From positions 38,412,639-38,476,638 of the forward strand of contig OY978530.1 in NCBI GenBank assembly GCA_963854835.1: a stretch of DNA of 64,000 nt. Reading direction: 5' to 3'. Position numbers and translations under genes: made by a program. This DNA comes from Megamerina dolium. Lineage: Eukaryota; Arthropoda; Insecta; Diptera; Megamerinidae. The notes under the pieces are model-generated. The model did no database searches. It was not told where the DNA came from and was given only the letters and a program-made list of their open reading frames with translations. Of the stretch, positions 32,161 to 43,349 are shown in pieces (within the stretch, counting starts at the first letter, position 1; each line of letters begins with the position of its first letter).

Positions 32161-33708
32161 TTCTGGGGGTGTTAACGGGAGGAACGGCGGACAATAAGGC
32201 TTCACCAGAGGCCGAGCTGTTAGCTGCACCACTCGTTCCCACCTCTGGAACTCAGAACGAAATTCCTGCAATGGCGGACAGCACTGCCTCATACGAAGTA
32301 GTGCTGATGGCCACGGCGGGAAAAGTAGTGGAGGGGATGGCGGAAAATGAGGCTCGGAAGACCTAAGCCGGCGGCTGCGACGGTGTTGAATAAAGAGGAC
32401 GGTGTCACCAGGTCGGCAGGGAAGCCGGTTTGGAGGCAGCGTAAAATATCTGGCCGAACATCTGATGGTGTGGACGAAGACGCTCCTAGTGGAGCGGAAT
32501 CGTTAGCTTTATCAGGTGTAAGCGAAGAGGACGGAGTCTCAAGAGCAGAGCGAATCCTGTTGAAGAAACGGGAGAAGTAGAAGCGAAAGAGACAACGTAA
32601 AAAGGCCATGAAGTCGTCGGAGAAGACCATTGAGCAGCTCTCGGGCCAACTCAGTGGACTTCTGCAAGATGAGTCGACCTTGGAGGTGGAGAACTCGGGG
32701 AAGAGGTTCAGGGGCGATAGCTCCGAAACCACTTTGAAAAGTTAAACGCCTGAGAAGCCTCATACGAAGACGACGGAGGGGCCAATTGAGGTGGATGCTG
32801 GGAAGGATGGACAACCGTCTCTTGAGAAGGTTGATAATTCTTCCACGCAGACACCAAAAGGGGCAAATGCTCGGAGAGATGGACGGCCAATTATAAAGGC
32901 CGTCAGTCGCTCCGAAAGGGGCTCGAGGCCCAAGCCTAACACGGGTAGAGTAGCTCTGGGAACGACGGGACAGGGAAATCCGACGTCGGGAGGTGATGAG
33001 CGGGGTGGACAATTTGGAAAGATTGTTAACCCAGCGAACTCACAGTCCTCGCATGCGGTACCTGGGCCGAGCGGTCTTGGCAGAGCGCCTAAACGTCGGG
33101 CTGAACAGGCAAAGGGCGAGCCCACCAGGGAGAGGAAAACTTACGCTCAAGTAGTGGAAGCTGACCTCGTTATGGGAGTCATGGACTTGTCACTAGAGGG
33201 GCTTCTGGAGGATACTCATCTGAGTACCTTCAAGGTATCTTTGTTGGATGCCATGGAGTCCCTTGAAGACGATGTCAATGACATTGGATTTGTCGGCAGG
33301 ACAAGGGTGGAGAGCGGATTGATTGTACTAAGGTGCAAAAATCAGCTATCCAAGCAATGGCTGTGCAAGACAGTGGAGCACCTAACCGGTTTGTGGGAGG
33401 GTGCGAAGCTCAAATGTGACAGCCTAACTGCCTTGTCGCCAAAGAGGAAGATGGTGATTGTTGCTCATGGCAATGCTGTGGCCAGCGACATCATCCTCAG
33501 AAGGCTGCAGCGCCAGAACGTCTGTGTGAAGGACACTTCCAAATGGAGTGTTATCCGCACAGAAGGGTTTGGCGAGGCAGAAAGGGCAGGTGTCGTACTC
33601 ACCGTGCTGTGTCCTAAGGAGGACGCGGAGGCCGTCAGGATCGCAGGGGGGAGATTCAACTGCGGTCTTGAACAGGCCGTCGTTAAATTCCAGAAAGATG
33701 CAGTATGA
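32161..33708 (+). pseudogene. LOA-like ORF1 with a DUF4780-like domain
   Basis: The first part (32161-32745) is split by stops near 32364, 32578 and 32743 and is rich in Ser, Glu and Lys. The second part, 32791-33708, is open for 305 codons: a low-complexity basic linker, then a folded domain with VESGLIVLRCKNQLSKQWLC and LWEGAKLKCDSLTALSPKRK. I associate this with DUF4780-type domains of insect non-LTR ORF1 proteins (memory, not searched). It presumably binds element RNA. It ends inside the ORF2 frame, an overlap of up to 160 nt. Confidence 0.7.
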
Positions 33709-36700
33709 GGGGTGCGACGCGGCTCATGGCGTGGGGCTAGTGGCAGATTCTGCAAGGAAGAAGCCATTAGGGCGGGAGGTGGGCCCGCGCCAGGAACCAC
33801 TAAATGTGTGTCAACTCAATATTCACCACAGCAAAGCAGCATCAGCAATGATGGTGCGGAGCTTCGCTGAGGATGAGCTTGACATTGCACTAGTTCAGGA
33901 GCCCTGGATTCTTTATGGAAGGATCAAAGGCCTATCTCCAGACGCACCACCTTCGAGAGAGGTGGAAGCTCTAGTGAGATTCTGTGATGGTAAGGGGGTT
34001 GGTCTGATCTTAGGCTGCGATGCCAATGCGCACAGTTCTGTGTGGGACAGCAGCAATGAAAACTATAGAGGAGAGTGTCTACTCGAATTTATAGAAAGAT
34101 TTGGTCTACAAGTTGCCAATAGGGGAATAGAACCGACCTTTGTCGACGCACGTCGTTGCGAGGTTATTGATGTTACTCTGACGAATGTCAAAATGTTGGA
34201 TAGGATTTTGGATTGGAGGGTTGTGGATAGACTAAACATGTCGGACCACAGGGCCATTCAGTTTGGGATTACGTCCGATAAAAGACATAGGAACGACTGT
34301 AGAATGGTAAGGATACCGAAACGAACGGATTGTACAAGGTATTGCGAAGTTCTTGAGGAATTATTGCCAAGGAGGTTTAAGAGACCTAGAACAACTGCAG
34401 ATGTTGAGTATCAGGTGAGGGCTATCAGATCAGCCATGATCAAAGCATTTGAAACTGCATGTCCTCTGACGGTAGTGGACGAAGGAGATCCCACTCCATG
34501 GTGGAATGGGGAACTGGAATCCATGAAAAAGGAGACAAGGAAGGCTTTTAATCGTCACATGAGAGGGGACCCCAACGCATGGGACGACTACAAGTCAAAG
34601 AAAAGGGAGCTGAAGAAGACTCTACGCAACCGTAAAAGGAAAACGTGGAGGGAATTTTGCTCAAATATGCAAGATATGACCGATGTATGTAGATTACAGA
34701 GGATCATATCAAAGGCCCCGGTGTCAAAGTTGGGATTAATTCGCAAAACGAATGGATCCTTTACAGAGACAATCGGAGAGTCACTGAAATACCTGATGGA
34801 GGTGCATTTTCCAGGAAGCTTTAGATCGGAAGATAATTGGGAAGCCACCCGCAAGGGTGCAAACAGGAATGAAAGATTGGAAGCTGATAGGATAGTCACC
34901 AGAGATGGAGTGATAAACGCCATTAAGCGTTTCTCTCCATTCAAAACAGCGGGTACAGACGGGATATTTCCAGCCCTACTTCAGTGGGGTGCAGAAGCTC
35001 TGGTAGATAGGCTTCTGGGAATATTTATTACTTGCCTGGCTACAGGATATATCCCGTCTCAATGGAGAGAGACTAAGGTTGTCTTTCTTCCAAAGCCGGG
35101 AAAAAGGGACTACTCAGAGGCGAAATCTTTCCGGCCGGTTAGCTTGACCTCCTTTCTGTTTAAATGTATGGACGGAGTACTGGCGGACTACATGGAAAGG
35201 ACAACGCTTCTGACAAAACCACTGAGCAGGTGTCAGCACGCGTACAGAGCTGGCAAATCCACTGAAACGGCCCTGCACGAACTCGTTCGCGTAGCGGAGA
35301 GGGAACTGTCTTGTGGAGGGATATCTATATCTACTTTTATGGATATAGAAGGTGCCTTCGATAAGATTGGTTTCGATAAGCTAAGGATGGCCCTTGCTAC
35401 TCGTGAAGTCAGCCCAACCATTATAAGGTGGGTGGACAGCATGCTGAGGAAAAGGGCAATAAACTTTCAAAATGGGAGTTACAGACTCAGAGGTAGGGTA
35501 ATCAAAGGGTGTCCACAGGGGGGAGTATTATCGCCCATCATTTGGAACATCACGGTCGATTCCCTACTTCAGCTTCTGGACTCAAAAGGCATACACACTG
35601 TCGGGTATGCAGATGACATAGCGGTAACGGTGAGCGGTAAGTTTCTGGACACTATTTATGATACCATGAGAGGTGCACTCAAAATGGTTGAAGGATGGTG
35701 CACGGAACAAGGTCTCTCTGTAAATGCTAGTAAGTCGGAAACAGTACTCTTTACTAAAAGGAGGACTGGACTAACAATAGACCCTCTTAGGCTTTCTGGA
35801 TCGAACATCAACGTATCCAAGGAAGTAAAGTAACTAGGTGTCATCCTGGATAACAAGCTGACTTGGAATAGTCACGTCGATGACAAGATTCAGAAGGGCA
35901 AGCGGGTATTGCATCAGTGTAAGAGAGTGTTCGGTCTCATGTGGGGAATCACTCCCAGAGCAGCGCACTGGATCTACACAACGATGGTCAGACCCTTAAT
36001 AACATATGCTGCTGTGGTCTGGTGGCCTGAGGTCACCCAAAAGACCGCGAAAAGCAAGTTAGATAGGGTACAAAGAATGGCTTGTATTGGGATTACCGGA
36101 GCTATCCGGACGGAGCTATCCGGACGACCCCATTGGAAGTCTTTCTCGGGCTGCTGCCGTTGGACTTGCATATTATGAAGTCGGCGGCATTAACAGCATT
36201 ACGTCTGAAGACAACCAATAATTGGTATGGATTCGGCACAGAGAGGGGGCAGAGGGGCATCCTGTCACTGCTATATAGCAGTGTAAAGGAGGCGCAGATG
36301 CCAATGGAGGGAATGGGTAGGCTGAAGATGACTGAAAAGTCACACAGAACACTCATTTAAGACGGCCTCACACATGATGTATGTGAGGAAAATGACATCA
36401 ATATATTTACAGATGGTTCATTAATGGATGGCAGAGCGAGTGCTGGAATCTTCTCTAAAGAGTTGGGACTGGCATGCACTCTGAATCTGGGAAGGTACGT
36501 ATCGATATATCAAGCAGAAATGCTTGGTCTAATGCATGCGCTAGACCATCTACTGGATGGAAAGGTGCAAGGTAAGAAAATCTTGCTAGCACTCGATAAC
36601 CAGGCGGTGGTCAGGCGGCTGCAACAGCCTACGGTATCTTCTAAGTTGGCGCTCGAATGTGTTCAGAAACTTAATGGGTGTGCTCGTAGTAATGCGATTA

Positions 36701-36876
36701 CTCTTATGTGGGTGAAGGGACACATTGGTATAGAACAGAATGAATCTGCAGACTCCTTGGCTAGACAAGGATCTGAAGCTGAATTTTATGGACCGGAACC
36801 AGTAGTTGCTCTCAGCAGCGGGACGGTTAAGGCAAAGGTCGAAGAGTGGATAAAGAAACTTCATATAAACATATAA
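33548..36876 (+). pseudogene. LOA-like ORF2: endonuclease, RT, RNase H (three lesions)
   Basis: The endonuclease starts near 33800 (NVCQLNIHHSKAASAMM, LVQEPW) but jumps at about 33937 from YGRIKGLS to PDAPPSREVEALVRF. About 80-100 expected codons are missing without loss of frame; GCDANAHSSVW and MSDHRAIQF follow. The RT is intact: FRPVSLTSFLFK, QHAYRAGKSTETALH, FMDIEGAFDKI, GCPQGGVLSPIIWN and YADDIA near 35606. TAA at 35831-35833 replaces the Tyr codon of K-Y-LGV. A 14-bp tandem duplication at 36099-36126 shifts the frame. RNase H is in 36400-36876 (IFTDGSLMDG, QAEMLGL, ALDNQAV, WVKGHIGIEQNESADSLA). The true start of ORF2 is not evident. Confidence 0.85.
36099..36126. repeat. 14-bp tandem duplication inside the LOA-like RT
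   Basis: GAGCTATCCGGACG occurs twice in succession. With one unit the frame would read through GAIRTTPLEVFLG; with two it is broken. Confidence 0.9.
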
Positions 36877-37085
36877 AATATATAATATAATAGTAATAAA
36901 TATATTTTGTTACAAAATGTGAATATTCGTACCTAGTAATGCTTTATAAATTGTCCAAAATATTTTAAAATTAAAGTCTTGTGCAATGTTATCGCTTAAA
37001 ATGTGGTTTAGATTTTTCAAAGCTATTTTTTATCATTTAAGTTTAAATCAATGGTATTTTCAATAATGCCAACATTTGAATCTTC
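36877..37085. other. AT-rich spacer, no gene seen
   Basis: AT-rich sequence between the truncated LOA-like element and the Gypsy-B leader fragment. Confidence 0.5.
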
Positions 37086-37234
37086 AACGTCCACGTCAGT
37101 AATACACTATCATCTTCATTTAAATTCATGATACGAGGTGATGTGAAAGCCATGAGAAGAAGGATTTGGCAAAGAAGGCCTAGCTGTTCGGGGTATGAGT
37201 AGTAATGAAGCGTAAAACATGGGGTTTAATATAT

Positions 37235-37603
37235 AAATAAAATAAAAAATAAATATGTGGCACTTAAAGCCCCAAAGGGCTCATTGGCCGAGCTTCTATT
37301 CCATTACTCTTGTGCGTCTTAAATTTTGGACAGTATTACAAGGGACCTACTTATTTTAGCCGGTTCCGAACGGCAGAACACTTGTGACATCACTTTTTCT
37401 GAGCTTTGTCACAGAGTTCTTTTAGAAGCTTTTTCATGGCAAGTTGTTACTGTCGGAAGACTTGCCAATTGCTTGCCGACAGGTGGGTACCATTCGAAAG
37501 AAAAATCTTATCGATATTAAATTTGTTATGCATCAGCCGGGGATTGAACCACGACCTACAGATCAGAAGGCGAACACACTAACCACTGAGCTACGGCACA
37601 CAC
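37235..37603 (-). mobile_element. tRNA-derived SINE, family 2
   Basis: Flanked by an exact 14-bp duplication GGGGTTTAATATAT (37221-37234 and 37604-37617). On the minus strand it starts with a tRNA-like head: A box near 37581-37593 (complement TAGCTCAGTGGTT) and B box GGTTCAATCC at 37541-37550. A body of about 270 bp follows and then an ATTT-rich tail at 37235-37255. RNA polymerase III would transcribe it, and mobilisation needs a partner non-LTR element. The head matches the SINE at 9206; the body does not. Confidence 0.85.
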
Positions 37604-37649
37604 GGGGTTTAATATATGGGTTTTTTTAATATACTTATAAATAATCGAT

Positions 37650-37662
37650 ATATGAAATAATA
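37650..37662. repeat. Target-site duplication of RTE copy D (left)
   Basis: ATATGAAATAATA here and at 41019-41031. Confidence 0.85.
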
Positions 37663-37704
37663 CTTACTTACTTACTTATGTGGCCATAACAACCGAATAT
37701 CGAT

Positions 37705-40670
37705 TTAGGCCGAAAATAACATGCTTCGCCAGCCATCTCTGTTCTTCGCTAGCTGGCGCCAGTTAGAAATTCCAAGCGCCGTCAGGTTCTCCAGTACTTG
37801 GTCTTTCCACCGGAGGTTTGGTCTTCCTCTTCTGCGTCGTCCTCCAGCGGGTTCCGAATATAACACCTTCTTAGCTGGAGCGTGTTCTTCCATTCGCTCG
37901 ACATGACCTAGCCAGCGCAGCCGCTGGATTTTGATGCGCTTTACTATGTCAATATCGGCATACAGATCGTACAGCTCATGGTTGTACCTTATTTGGTACT
38001 CGCCACCAACGCAAATAGGTCCAAAGATCTTGCGTAGGACTTTTCTCTCGAAAACTCCAAGCATTCGCTCATCCGAGGTGGAAATTGTCCAGGATTCAGC
38101 GCCATATGTTAGGACAGGCATGATGAGAGACTTGTAGAGTGTGTTTTCGTTCTTCGAGAGAGGGCTCGACTTCTCAATTGCTTACTCAGCCCAAAGTAAC
38201 ACCTGTTAGCAAGAGTTATCCTACGCATGATCTCCAAGCTGACGTCATTGCTGCTGTTAATGCTGGTTCCAAGATAGACAAAGTCCCTTACTACTTCAAA
38301 AGCGTAGTTGTCAACAGTGACGTGCTGTCCAAGACGCCGGGACTCTTTGTTTGTTGACACTAGATACTTCGTCTTGCCCTTGTTCACCGTGAGACCCATC
38401 CGACGCGACTCTCTTTCCAACTCTGAGAATGCTGCACTGACTGCTCGCGTATTCATGCCGATTATGTCAATATCGTCGGCATACGCTAACAGCATGACAC
38501 TTTTGTTGAAGATAGTGCCATTATGTCGTAGATCAGCAGCTCGTGTTATTTTCTCCATAATAAGATTGAAGAAGTCGCACGATAACGAATCACCTTGTCT
38601 GAAACCCCGTTCGGTATTAAACGGTGGGGAGAGGTCCTTCCCAATTTTCACTGCACAACCGGAGTTATGCAGTGTCATTCTACAAAGTCGAATGAGCTTT
38701 GCACGAATACCGTACTCAGACATTGTTGCGTAGAGGTAATCCCTTACCGGACTGTCGAAAGCGGCTTTATAATCAACAAATAGGTGGTGTGTGTCGATCT
38801 GTTTTTCTTGGGTCTTCTCGATGGTGGAAGTCTGGTCGATGGTGGATTTACCAGGTCTGAAGCCACACTGATAAGGTGCAATCAGGTTGTTGAGCATAGG
38901 CTTCAACCTTTCACACAGTATGCTCGATAGAACCTTGTATGCGATGCTCAGGAGACTTATTCCACGGTAGTTGGCGCAAATTGTGGGGTCTCCTTTTTTA
39001 TGTACAGGACAGAGAACACTGAGCCTCCAATCATCAGGCATGCTTTCATCCGACCATATTCTGCTTATGAGCTGGTGCATGCAGGCGAGCAGCTCATCGC
39101 CTCCGGTTTTAAACAACTCGGCAGGCAGGCCATCAGCACCTGCAGCTTTGTTGTTCTTCAGCCTTAAAATGGCCGTTTCAACCTCGTCATAGTCGGGTGG
39201 TGGAACATCAACACCATCATCTGTAATTGGGGTTATCGGGCAATCTCCTCCACTGGCGGAATTGTTCGTAGCACCGCCATTCAGTAACGTGGAGAAGTGT
39301 TCCCTCCATAGGCTCAGTACACTCTGGACATCCGTAACCAGATTCCCATTTCCATCACGACAAGAAGAGGCTCCGGGATTTAAACCGCCACTCAGGCGCT
39401 TGATCTTTTCGAAGAATTTTCAAGTCTCATTCTTGTCGGTACACATCTCTATCTGCTCACACTCGCGTCTTTCCAACTCCCTCTTCTTGCGCCTGAAAAG
39501 ACGTCTCTCTGCACTCGTTTTCTCTGTGTACCGCTCTCTAACAGCTCGCGTTGCACCTGCACGCAGGGTTTTTCTGTGGGCGGCGTCTTTCTCTGCGATA
39601 GCGTCTCGACACTCCTGATCATACCACTCATTCCTCAGAGGCCGGTAGTAACCGATTACCTCCTCGGCAGCAGTAGTCATGGAGTGGGATATATGTGTCC
39701 ACCGTGCGCATGTATCATCAAGTGGGGGAGTGTTCTGCATAAGCAGATCCGATAGTCGAGTGGAAAATGCATCTGCTGTCTCTGGTGATCGCAGCTTACT
39801 GACGTCGAGCTTTCTCTGTGTGGGACTTCTCTTGTTATTTGCGACACATATTCGTGTGCGCACCTTAGCTGCAACAAGGTAGTGATCCGAGTCGATGTTG
39901 GCACCACGGATCGATTTCACGTCCATCACACTGGAAGCATGCCTTCCGTCAATCACCACATGATCAATTTGGTTTCTTGTACGTTGATCTGGAGACAGCC
40001 ATGTCGCTTTGTGGATGTCGAGATGCTGGAATCTGGTACCACCAATTACCATGTTTCGTGCTGCGGCGAAGTCGATCAGCCTCATTCCGTTATCGGAAGT
40101 GTTCTGGTGGAGGCTGAATTTTCCGACAGTTGGACCAAAGGTACCTTCCTTGCCCACCCTGGCATTAAAGTCGCCAAGCACGATTTTGATATCGTGGCGG
40201 GGGCAGCGGTCATAAGCTTCTTCGAGGGGCTGAAAGAAGCTCTCCTTGGTCACATTGTCCTTCTCATCCGTCGGAGCGTGGGCACATATAAGGCTGATGT
40301 TGAAAAATTTTGCCTTGATGCGGATTGTGGCCAGCCGTTCGTTCACAGGCGTGAACTGTGAGACAAGATGTCGTAGTCTCTTGCTGACCAAAAATCCACA
40401 TCCTAATTCGTGCCTTTCAGCATGGCAACTGTAGTAGATGTCACAGGACGCTCTTTTGGAGCAGCCCTGTCCTGTCCATCGCATTTCCTGGAGAGCGGTG
40501 ATCTCAGCTCTGTATTTTTCGAGGACATCAACCAGCTGGATAGAGGCACCCTCCCTATAAAGGGATCGGACATTCCAGGTGCATATCCGTAAATCGTGGT
40601 CCTTTTTTCGTTTGCGGGGGTCATCAACAAAAGCGGTAGTCCTTATCCGAGGCATATTTGTTTTTTTCAT
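37705..40670 (-). pseudogene. RTE copy D polyprotein: endonuclease and RT
   Basis: The start at 40670 follows an in-frame TAA upstream. Endonuclease motifs: ICTWNVRSLYREG, ALQEMRWTGQG, VLGDFNARVGKEG and NIDSDHYLVAAK, all catalytic positions present. In-frame TGA at 39420-39422 replaces the CGA seen in copy B. The same frame then continues through RT motifs (GISLLSIAYKVLSSI, YQCGFRPGKS, FVDYKAAFDSPVRDY, LLAYADDIDIIG near 38475). A 1-nt deletion near 38143 shifts the frame, and 38121-37705 completes the C-terminus. Near 38820-38850 twelve bases are lost and a short copy of neighbouring sequence replaces the rest, without frame change. Confidence 0.9.
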
Positions 40671-41018
40671 TGGGGGGGTTTTTTATGTGGCGGGTCCCAA
40701 ACCCAACGCACAACCTCTAACCGAGGAGATTTTCGCCACTCACTTCAGCCGCCTCCCAGCGGGTGCCAGGAAGACGTTGCCCGGTGGTCGCCACATGGAG
40801 GGCCCCCATTAATAATAATGAAAGCGCCATCACAGAGTAAGCAGAGCAAGCTATATGACTACCCCTCATTAACAAATAAAGATATCATCACATAGCGCTC
40901 AGATCAAACTACATGACAGCCAGTGAGTTGACTTGCGATGAGTTCAACAAGGATTGCGCTAGCCCCACCCGGTTGAGGCAGTTAGACACGTTACCTTGCG
41001 AAAACACCACCAGACCAC
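40671..41018 (-). promoter_or_regulatory. RTE copy D 5' UTR, presumed internal promoter
   Basis: About 350 bp from the 5' target duplication to the start codon, with CCGGGCAACGTCTTCCTGGC and GGGTTTGGGACCCGCCACA on the sense strand just before the ATG. Non-LTR elements carry downstream promoters in this region; no specific promoter box is recognised. Confidence 0.5.
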
Positions 41019-41131
41019 ATATGAAATAATATATTAAATAAATTAAATAATATAATATCTGAATGAAATAATAAAATAAATAGATGAAATTTGAACTGAA
41101 TTCCGGAAACGCCAAGCTTAACCAGGTCTAA

Positions 41132-41470
41132 ATTGCTACATTTTTTCCATCATTTCATCGTCATTTTCAGTGATTGGTCGACCAGAGTGAGGTGCATCAT
41201 TAACATCAAAATTATCAGATCTCAAACCAACAAACCACATCGCTGCTGTTTTTCTAGTTTCAGCAGCCTGCGACGCATTATTACCATTTCTATAATAGAA
41301 AAGCAAAATATGACGATAATGTTCCGAATTTTCACCCATTTTTAAATTTTAACGGAATAATGCGATTTTAATAATGTCTTCAAATAAAATGAAGCTTTCA
41401 ACAGCCGCAAAGATGATACATTTTAGAGCCATCTACCAACAATTTGTTACCGATTTCTTCCGAACACCCA
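41132..41470 (-). pseudogene. Mariner (irritans-like) N-terminal fragment
   Basis: The minus strand encodes HYRHILLFYYRNGNNASQAAET, then WFVGLRSDNFDVNDAPHSGRP and a stop. This is the N-terminal DNA-binding region of a mariner transposase ('F--GKNASQAA' and 'FR-GNFDVKD-PRSGRP'). About 20 codons between the two helix-turn-helix parts are missing. Upstream (41345-41470) is probably its 5' UTR and terminal region. No DDE domain remains. Confidence 0.75.
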
Positions 41471-42000
41471 ATATAAGTATATGTACATGACTACACCTCA
41501 AATTAATACCCTATTTAAATAAATAAATGAAACAAGAAAAGGAAAAACTACGCATTCCTTTTCATTACTCTCATTCTTATAAACACAAAATAAAAACATA
41601 CACATGTGTATATTTTTAAAAACACCTTTTTATACATATGTATTTGTATGCTCTATTCAAATGCAACGAAGAAGAAGAAGAATACTTTTTCTCAAATTGC
41701 TTGTAAATGCATTCATACATACCCAAAACATATATAAAGAAGCAAAACCTACTTAAATTGTCCCAAATTAATAACTAGTGAATATATACTAATATATAAA
41801 TACAAATAAATACTATATATTTAAAACCCAAATTACCCATATAAATTTACGTTTTCTATATGTTACTACTACTACCGAATAATCGATCACCTACGGTCAA
41901 TCACAATATGGTTAACCACTTTGGAAAATGATTTCGTGTTGTTCTTGAATTGTCATTGTGCAATGTACAATATTGAAAAAGCGTATCTTACGTGTATCCA
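41471..42000. other. AT-rich interval, no gene seen
   Basis: Simple AT-rich sequence with a GAAGAAGAAGAAGAA run near 41669. Nothing supported. Confidence 0.5.
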
Positions 42001-43086
42001 ATCCAAAACTCTTCATAAAGAGAGTTTTCAATGATATGTACGAACTTTAAGAAATCGCATCAAGCGCTGATGTTGTCTACAGACCTCAGCACGAGTGAGT
42101 CTCCGTGAAGCAAAATTACTGGATGTCTGGATAATTTACGTGAGAACGGCTGCCAGAATCTCCTGAACCGGCTACAGAAATCCAAACATTACGGAGATGC
42201 TTGGACCCTGTGAAGTCACAGGTGCAGACTTTTACACGAGTTTGTTATCAGCCTGTTCCGTCTAATCAAATTCGACCCAATGAAACCCCTCACTTCAGGG
42301 TGACCAATGGAATCCATATTCCAGAAATCCACTTCGAAAACGAATGTGAAATCTTCACATACAGGTCAATTGACGATAGATATACACTTGTGAAGAAACA
42401 CAAGTTGTGTGTCAACTGCCTAGCGATCTAACACAACTTAAATCACTGCTCTATTAGATTAACGTGTGCGACGTGCACAAGCCGTCATCTTAAACTGATA
42501 TAGCGTCTGTCATTTCTCAAATGCCTGGATCCACATACCAGTTGTCCACCACTTGGTGGATATCTACCTCAACAAACCCCGCTTTAACGGTTTTATATGT
42601 GCCACTGACACAAAACCCAAAGTCATTCGCACATCCCTACAAAAGATGCACTACTTTATCCACAAATTGACTGTAGACTCAAACTGTAAAAGCTACATCG
42701 AAATACCAGACTTCGAAACCAGGAACGACGTTTTGTGGTTCCAATTTCTAACAAACTGGCATTCCTATGGAGACTATGTTAGATAACCCCCTACTAGCAC
42801 AAGTTCCACGACGACTTAGCGTTGCCACAGCTCGCGCAGCACCGAATATTTCATTCAAAGTATTGGAACTTTGTGGATAAGACTCACTCGCTCCACTATC
42901 CTCAACTAAGAAGTATACGCTATATGTACAGATTCGGTACTATGGATGCACTCCAATAAGCCCCTTTCCTGGCTTCAGAAGCCCCTTTGCCATTTGACTA
43001 CATACATGGCCTCATGGATGTCGCATATTGTCGAAGAAGCTGGCCATTCTACTTGGTCTCATGTCAGCTCTTCCGACGATCTCGTC
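42001..43086 (+). pseudogene. BEL/Pao gag-protease relic, left part
   Basis: Near 42300-42430 it reads HFRVTNGIHIPEIHFENECEIF and then RYTLVKKHKLCVNCLA, like the zinc-knuckle region of BEL/Pao Gag (K--LC-NCL--H----C). NLNHCSIRLTCATCTSRHLK follows in the same reading after a stop. Further right, RVATARAAPNISF-type words near 42830 resemble the protease region. Frames are broken throughout. Gypsy-C interrupts the relic at 43087 and the rest resumes at 47706. Confidence 0.6.
43082..43086. repeat. Gypsy-C target-site duplication (left)
   Basis: TCGTC here and CCGTC at 47701-47705, a 5-bp duplication with one mismatch. Confidence 0.6.
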
Positions 43087-43246
43087 TGATATGTATTTTT
43101 ATGTACTAAAAAAATGCAATTGGCAACACTATAACTGTAACACTGTAACACTTAACACATTTCCGCTTATTCATTCTTTTTTGTAATATACCTCAGGCAC
43201 ACCGTTTGCTATATTGAAAATAAAAGTATTAACTTTAGATGAAACA
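43087..43246 (+). repeat. Gypsy-C 5' LTR (160 bp)
   Basis: Starts TGATATGTATTTTTATG and ends ...TTTAGATGAAACA. Contains an AATAAA signal near 43219. Short for a gypsy LTR. Confidence 0.9.
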
Positions 43247-43251
43247 ATTAC

Positions 43252-43263
43252 TGGCGACGAGGA
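43252..43263 (+). other. Gypsy-C primer-binding site
   Basis: TGGCGACGAGGA, five bases after the LTR. It is complementary to the 3' end (…TCCTCGTCG plus CCA) of tRNA-Ser(GCT) as I remember that tRNA. Confidence 0.75.
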
Positions 43264-43349
43264 AAAAAAAAACCTGTAAGTTTAGCATCCAGAAGAAAAA
43301 ATTACTAAAAGCATCGTTAAAACGCGTATCGCAACCAAGTCCAAAGTAA

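Larger units (their letters stand above)
31680..36865 (+). mobile_element. LOA-like non-LTR retrotransposon, copy 2 (3'-truncated)
   Basis: A 5' UTR (about 31680-32160) with GC-rich segments leads into ORF1 and an overlapping ORF2 with endonuclease, RT and RNase H, the same architecture as 1-2962. Sequence stops inside the RNase H/C-terminal linker at about 36865, so the Cys/His motif and the CCTAA-type tail present in copy 1 are missing. The 5' start is approximate. Lesions: stops in ORF1, an in-frame deletion in the endonuclease, one nonsense codon and one 14-bp duplication. Confidence 0.85.
37663..41018 (-). mobile_element. RTE-like non-LTR, copy D, near full length
   Basis: A 3356-bp minus-strand element bounded by an exact 13-bp target duplication. 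It has a 5' UTR (41018-40671), a single long coding region (40670-37705), a short 3' UTR and a tail of AAGT repeats (ACTT at 37662-37676 on the plus strand). It is the longest copy here and gives the 5' part missing from copies A-C. Only two inactivating lesions are evident. Confidence 0.9.
37086..41128 (+). mobile_element. Gypsy-B leader fragment holding a SINE and RTE copy D
   Basis: Three short pieces (37086-37234, 37604-37662, 41019-41128) together match 23880-24160 of Gypsy-B. Shared words include GTGAAAGCCATGAGAAGAAG, ACTTATAAA-AATCGATAT and GAAATTTGAACTGAAT. The first gap is a SINE and the second an RTE, each with its own target duplication. Only about 320 bp of the host fragment remain. 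It is a second, independent Gypsy-B copy. Confidence 0.75.

Noticed and set aside
32539..33125. Minus-strand ORFs over the LOA-like ORF1
   Set aside because: They are shadows of the plus-strand ORF1, with no domain of their own.
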